A stretch of 7,947 bases of DNA from Leptotrichiaceae bacterium (lineage in GTDB: Bacteria; Fusobacteriota; Fusobacteriia; Fusobacteriales; Leptotrichiaceae), in the NCBI GenBank assembly GCA_030532815.1, contig JAUNKI010000091.1, positions 1 to 7,947 on the forward strand. The letters run 5' to 3'. The stretch's first letter is position 1; each line of letters opens with the position of its first letter. This document shows positions 6,426 through 7,947 of this stretch, one piece after another. Made by a program: the position numbers and the translations under genes. The notes under the pieces are model-generated. The model did not search any database, had not been told where the DNA came from, and was given only the letters and a program-made list of their open reading frames with translations.

Positions 6426-6465
6426 AATATTGGAACTGCTCTCTTTTTGAGGGCATTTTAATATT
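6426..6465 (+). terminator. Intrinsic terminator after the membrane-protein gene
   Basis: TGCTCTC (6437-6443) pairs with GAGGGCA (6449-6455) around a five-T loop, with one G-T wobble. The stem extends outward through AATATT-GGAA (6426-6435) against TTTT-AATATT (6456-6465), with C6436 bulged. The T-rich 3' side begins right after the G/C-rich stem. It starts seven bases after the stop codon and separates this gene from rarA. Confidence 0.75.
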
Positions 6466-6496
6466 CAGAAAATAATAAAAACAGGAGATTGGAAAA

Positions 6497-7723
6497 ATGA
6501 ATTTATTTGAAAACCTGCATGAAGATAAAAAACCTCTTGCATTCAGATACAGACCCAAAAATCTGGAAGATTTTTACGGACAGAGTAAACTGGTAGGAGA
6601 AAAAGGAGTTTTAAGAAAAATAATTGAAAAAGGAACTTTTATGAATTCAATATTTTGGGGAGCACCGGGTACAGGGAAAACAACACTTGCCGAAATTGTA
6701 GCAAATAAAATGAATTATAATTATGAGTACCTTAATGCAATAAAATCTTCCGTTTTGGATATTAAGGAATTATCGGTAAAGGCTAAAAGAATATTTGATA
6801 TTGAAGGAAGACAGACACTTCTGTTTTTTGATGAAATTCACAGGTTTAATAAACTTCAACAGGATTCCTTACTTCAGGATTTGGAAAACGGAAATATTAT
6901 TTTAATCGGAGCAACTACTGAAAACCCCTATTATAATTTGAATAATGCCTTGTTATCAAGATGTCTGGCTTTTGAATTTAAAAAACTGAATAAGGAAGAC
7001 ATATTTTCCATCCTGAAAAATATAAATGAAAAGGAAAATTTCAATTTTTCCCGAGAAATTCTCGAATATATTTCAGGAATAACAGAAGGCGATGCAAGAC
7101 AGGGAATAAATATAATGGAGCTATTATCCAATATCGGAGTGGAATTTACCCTTGAAGAAGTCAGAGAAATACTGAATACTAAAAAATCCTATCATAAAAC
7201 TGAAGATAAATATGATACAATTTCAGCAATGATAAAAAGTATAAGAGGGAGTGATCCTGATGCTGCCGTTTACTGGATTGCAAAAATGCTTTCAGGAGGA
7301 GAAGATCCGTTATATCTGGCAAGAAGGTTAGTTATACTGTCATCTGAAGATATAGGCCTTGCAAATCCGCAGGCTTTGCCTGTAGCAGTGGCAGGAATGC
7401 AGGCAACTAAGGAGATAGGTATGCCCGAAGCGAGAATAATATTATCGGAAGTGGCGATTTATCTTGCATTGTCGCCTAAAAGTAATTCAGCTTATGTGGC
7501 AATAAATGATGCGATAAATCATATTGAAAATAAGGAAATACAGGAAGTTCCCAAATATCTCACAAAATTGGGAGCTAAAGATTATAAATATCCTCATAAT
7601 TATGAGGAGAATTTTGTGAAACAGGATTATATGGTCAAAAAAGTTAAATTTTATAAACACGGTAACAATAAATTTGAAAATACGGCAAATGAAAGAATGA
7701 AGAAATTGTGGGGGAAAAAATAG
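6497..7723 (+). CDS. rarA: Replication-associated recombination protein A (AAA+ ATPase, RarA/MgsA/WRNIP1 family)
   Basis: A clamp-loader-related AAA+ ATPase that acts on DNA at stalled or damaged replication forks; in the family it forms a tetramer and associates with single-stranded-DNA binding protein. The N-terminus PLAFRYRPKNLEDFYGQ is the family opening. The Walker A GAPGTGKT is at residues 55-62, the Walker B with DEIH at 112-115, sensor 1 GATTENP at 138-144, the arginine finger in LLSRC at R155, and the sensor 2 GDARQ at 198-202. The C-terminal half has the RarA tetramerisation region (SGGEDPLYLARRLVILSSEDIGLANP read in two parts, then the YKYPHNY and FYKHG...LWG signatures). At 408 residues it is slightly short of the usual 420-450 but complete at both ends. 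AGGAG at 6483-6487, nine bases upstream, supports the ATG. A terminator precedes it and I see no clear promoter in the remaining short gap, so low read-through or an atypical promoter must drive it. Confidence 0.96.
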   Translation: MNLFENLHEDKKPLAFRYRPKNLEDFYGQSKLVGEKGVLRKIIEKGTFMNSIFWGAPGTGKTTLAEIVANKMNYNYEYLNAIKSSVLDIKELSVKAKRIFDIEGRQTLLFFDEIHRFNKLQQDSLLQDLENGNIILIGATTENPYYNLNNALLSRCLAFEFKKLNKEDIFSILKNINEKENFNFSREILEYISGITEGDARQGINIMELLSNIGVEFTLEEVREILNTKKSYHKTEDKYDTISAMIKSIRGSDPDAAVYWIAKMLSGGEDPLYLARRLVILSSEDIGLANPQALPVAVAGMQATKEIGMPEARIILSEVAIYLALSPKSNSAYVAINDAINHIENKEIQEVPKYLTKLGAKDYKYPHNYEENFVKQDYMVKKVKFYKHGNNKFENTANERMKKLWGKK

Positions 7724-7733
7724 CCTTTTTTAC

Positions 7734-7753
7734 GCTTTTTTTAGAAAAAAAGC
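7734..7753. repeat. Short palindrome with a TTTTTAGAAAAA core (second copy)
   Basis: GCTTTTTTT and AAAAAAAGC are perfect 9-base arms around a central AG. The core matches the palindrome near 4480-4504, and it overlaps the TTTACGCTTTTTT repeat. It is near the rarA stop and could help end transcription, but no T run follows the second arm, so I class it as a repeat. Confidence 0.5.
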
Positions 7754-7768
7754 TTAGCAAAAAAATGA

Positions 7769-7883
7769 TTCAACTCAAATTTTACTAAAGCTCAAAAATG
7801 CCAGTTCGCTGTAAAAACAAAAAAGGATGTTTTTACGATGCTCACTCTACGTATTTTTCACGCAGTAAAATTTGAATGTTGAA
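7769..7883. repeat. Long imperfect palindrome, possibly MITE-like
   Basis: The outer arms are TTCAAC then TCAAATTTTACT (7769-7786), and AGTAAAATTTGA then GTTGAA (7864-7883), perfectly complementary apart from a two-base AT bulge. The centre has a perfect 8-bp stem, GTAAAAAC (7811-7818) with GTTTTTAC (7829-7836), around a 10-base loop. The stretch between outer and inner stems also partly matches (AAAAAT with ATTTTT, and GC-containing pieces). The whole 115 bases therefore fold back on themselves. It has no coding capacity. A miniature inverted-repeat element or a structured 3' RNA are the main options. Confidence 0.6.
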
Positions 7884-7947
7884 GGGAACTGAAATATAAA
7901 GAAATGATTTTAAATGAAAGTACAGTTAAATTGTAATAATAGAAATA

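Larger units (their letters stand above)
7724..7947. other. Gene-free right end with palindromic repeats
   Basis: No gene is supported in these 224 bases. They hold the second TTTACGCTTTTTT copy (7729-7741), a T/A palindrome at 7734-7753 and a long imperfect palindrome at 7769-7883. An ATG at 7914 opens a frame running to the window edge, but it has no ribosome site and only about eleven codons are visible. Confidence 0.5.

Noticed and set aside
7763..7909. AAATGATT at 7763-7770 and 7902-7909 as a target-site duplication of the long palindrome
   Set aside because: The first copy overlaps the palindrome by two bases and the second is 18 bases beyond it, so the geometry does not fit; an 8-mer repeat this A/T-rich is easily chance.
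7914..7947. ATG at 7914 as the start of a gene running off the right edge
   Set aside because: Only about eleven codons are visible and there is no Shine-Dalgarno sequence before it.
1..7947. CRISPR arrays, tRNA or rRNA genes, intact insertion sequences, toxin-antitoxin or defence genes
   Set aside because: I looked for spaced direct repeats, cloverleaf arms and family motifs on both strands and saw none.

Overview
This is an AT-rich window (by eye about 30% G+C). Every gene I can support lies on the + strand. The base composition, the AGA/ATA/AAA-rich codon use, lipoprotein signal peptides ending in a lipobox Cys, strong AGGAG ribosome sites and a short AhpF-type flavoprotein suggest an anaerobic low-GC bacterium. 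My best guess is Fusobacteriota, probably Leptotrichiaceae. That placement is inference from style and family resemblance, not from a marker gene.

Layout. Positions 1-1546 hold a peptide/solute-binding protein gene (SBP_bac_5, OppA/DppA type). It is cut by the left window edge and broken by a one-base frameshift in a T6 run near 1120-1125. Fourteen bases later, 1561-3429 encodes an intact paralog with a lipoprotein signal, so the two form a tandem pair. A 209-residue lipoprotein of unknown function follows (3541-4170). Next is a 442-base gene-free stretch (4171-4612) with several small inverted repeats. It ends in a well-formed promoter with a 15-bp PerR/Fur-family-like palindrome at the expected transcription start of the next gene. 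That gene (4613-5593) is a thioredoxin-reductase-like flavoprotein whose NAD(P)H-site residues look like AhpF (NADH type) rather than classic NADPH-dependent TrxB. Then come an unrecognised multi-pass membrane protein (5724-6419), a clear hairpin terminator (6426-6465) and the AAA+ ATPase gene rarA (6497-7723). The right end (7724-7947) has no gene. It carries a short T/A palindrome and a roughly 115-base imperfect palindrome that looks like a small dispersed or MITE-like repeat.

How the parts work together. The left third is a nutrient-uptake (oligopeptide) lipoprotein cluster; no permease or ATPase subunit is visible, so those genes must lie elsewhere. The middle gene has the promoter and operator of a peroxide- or metal-controlled redox enzyme. 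The membrane protein and rarA appear to be separate transcription units. I did not find a convincing undescribed multi-gene system. The most informative signals are the operator/AhpF-like pairing, the homopolymer frameshift in one of two tandem binding proteins, and the intergenic palindromes.
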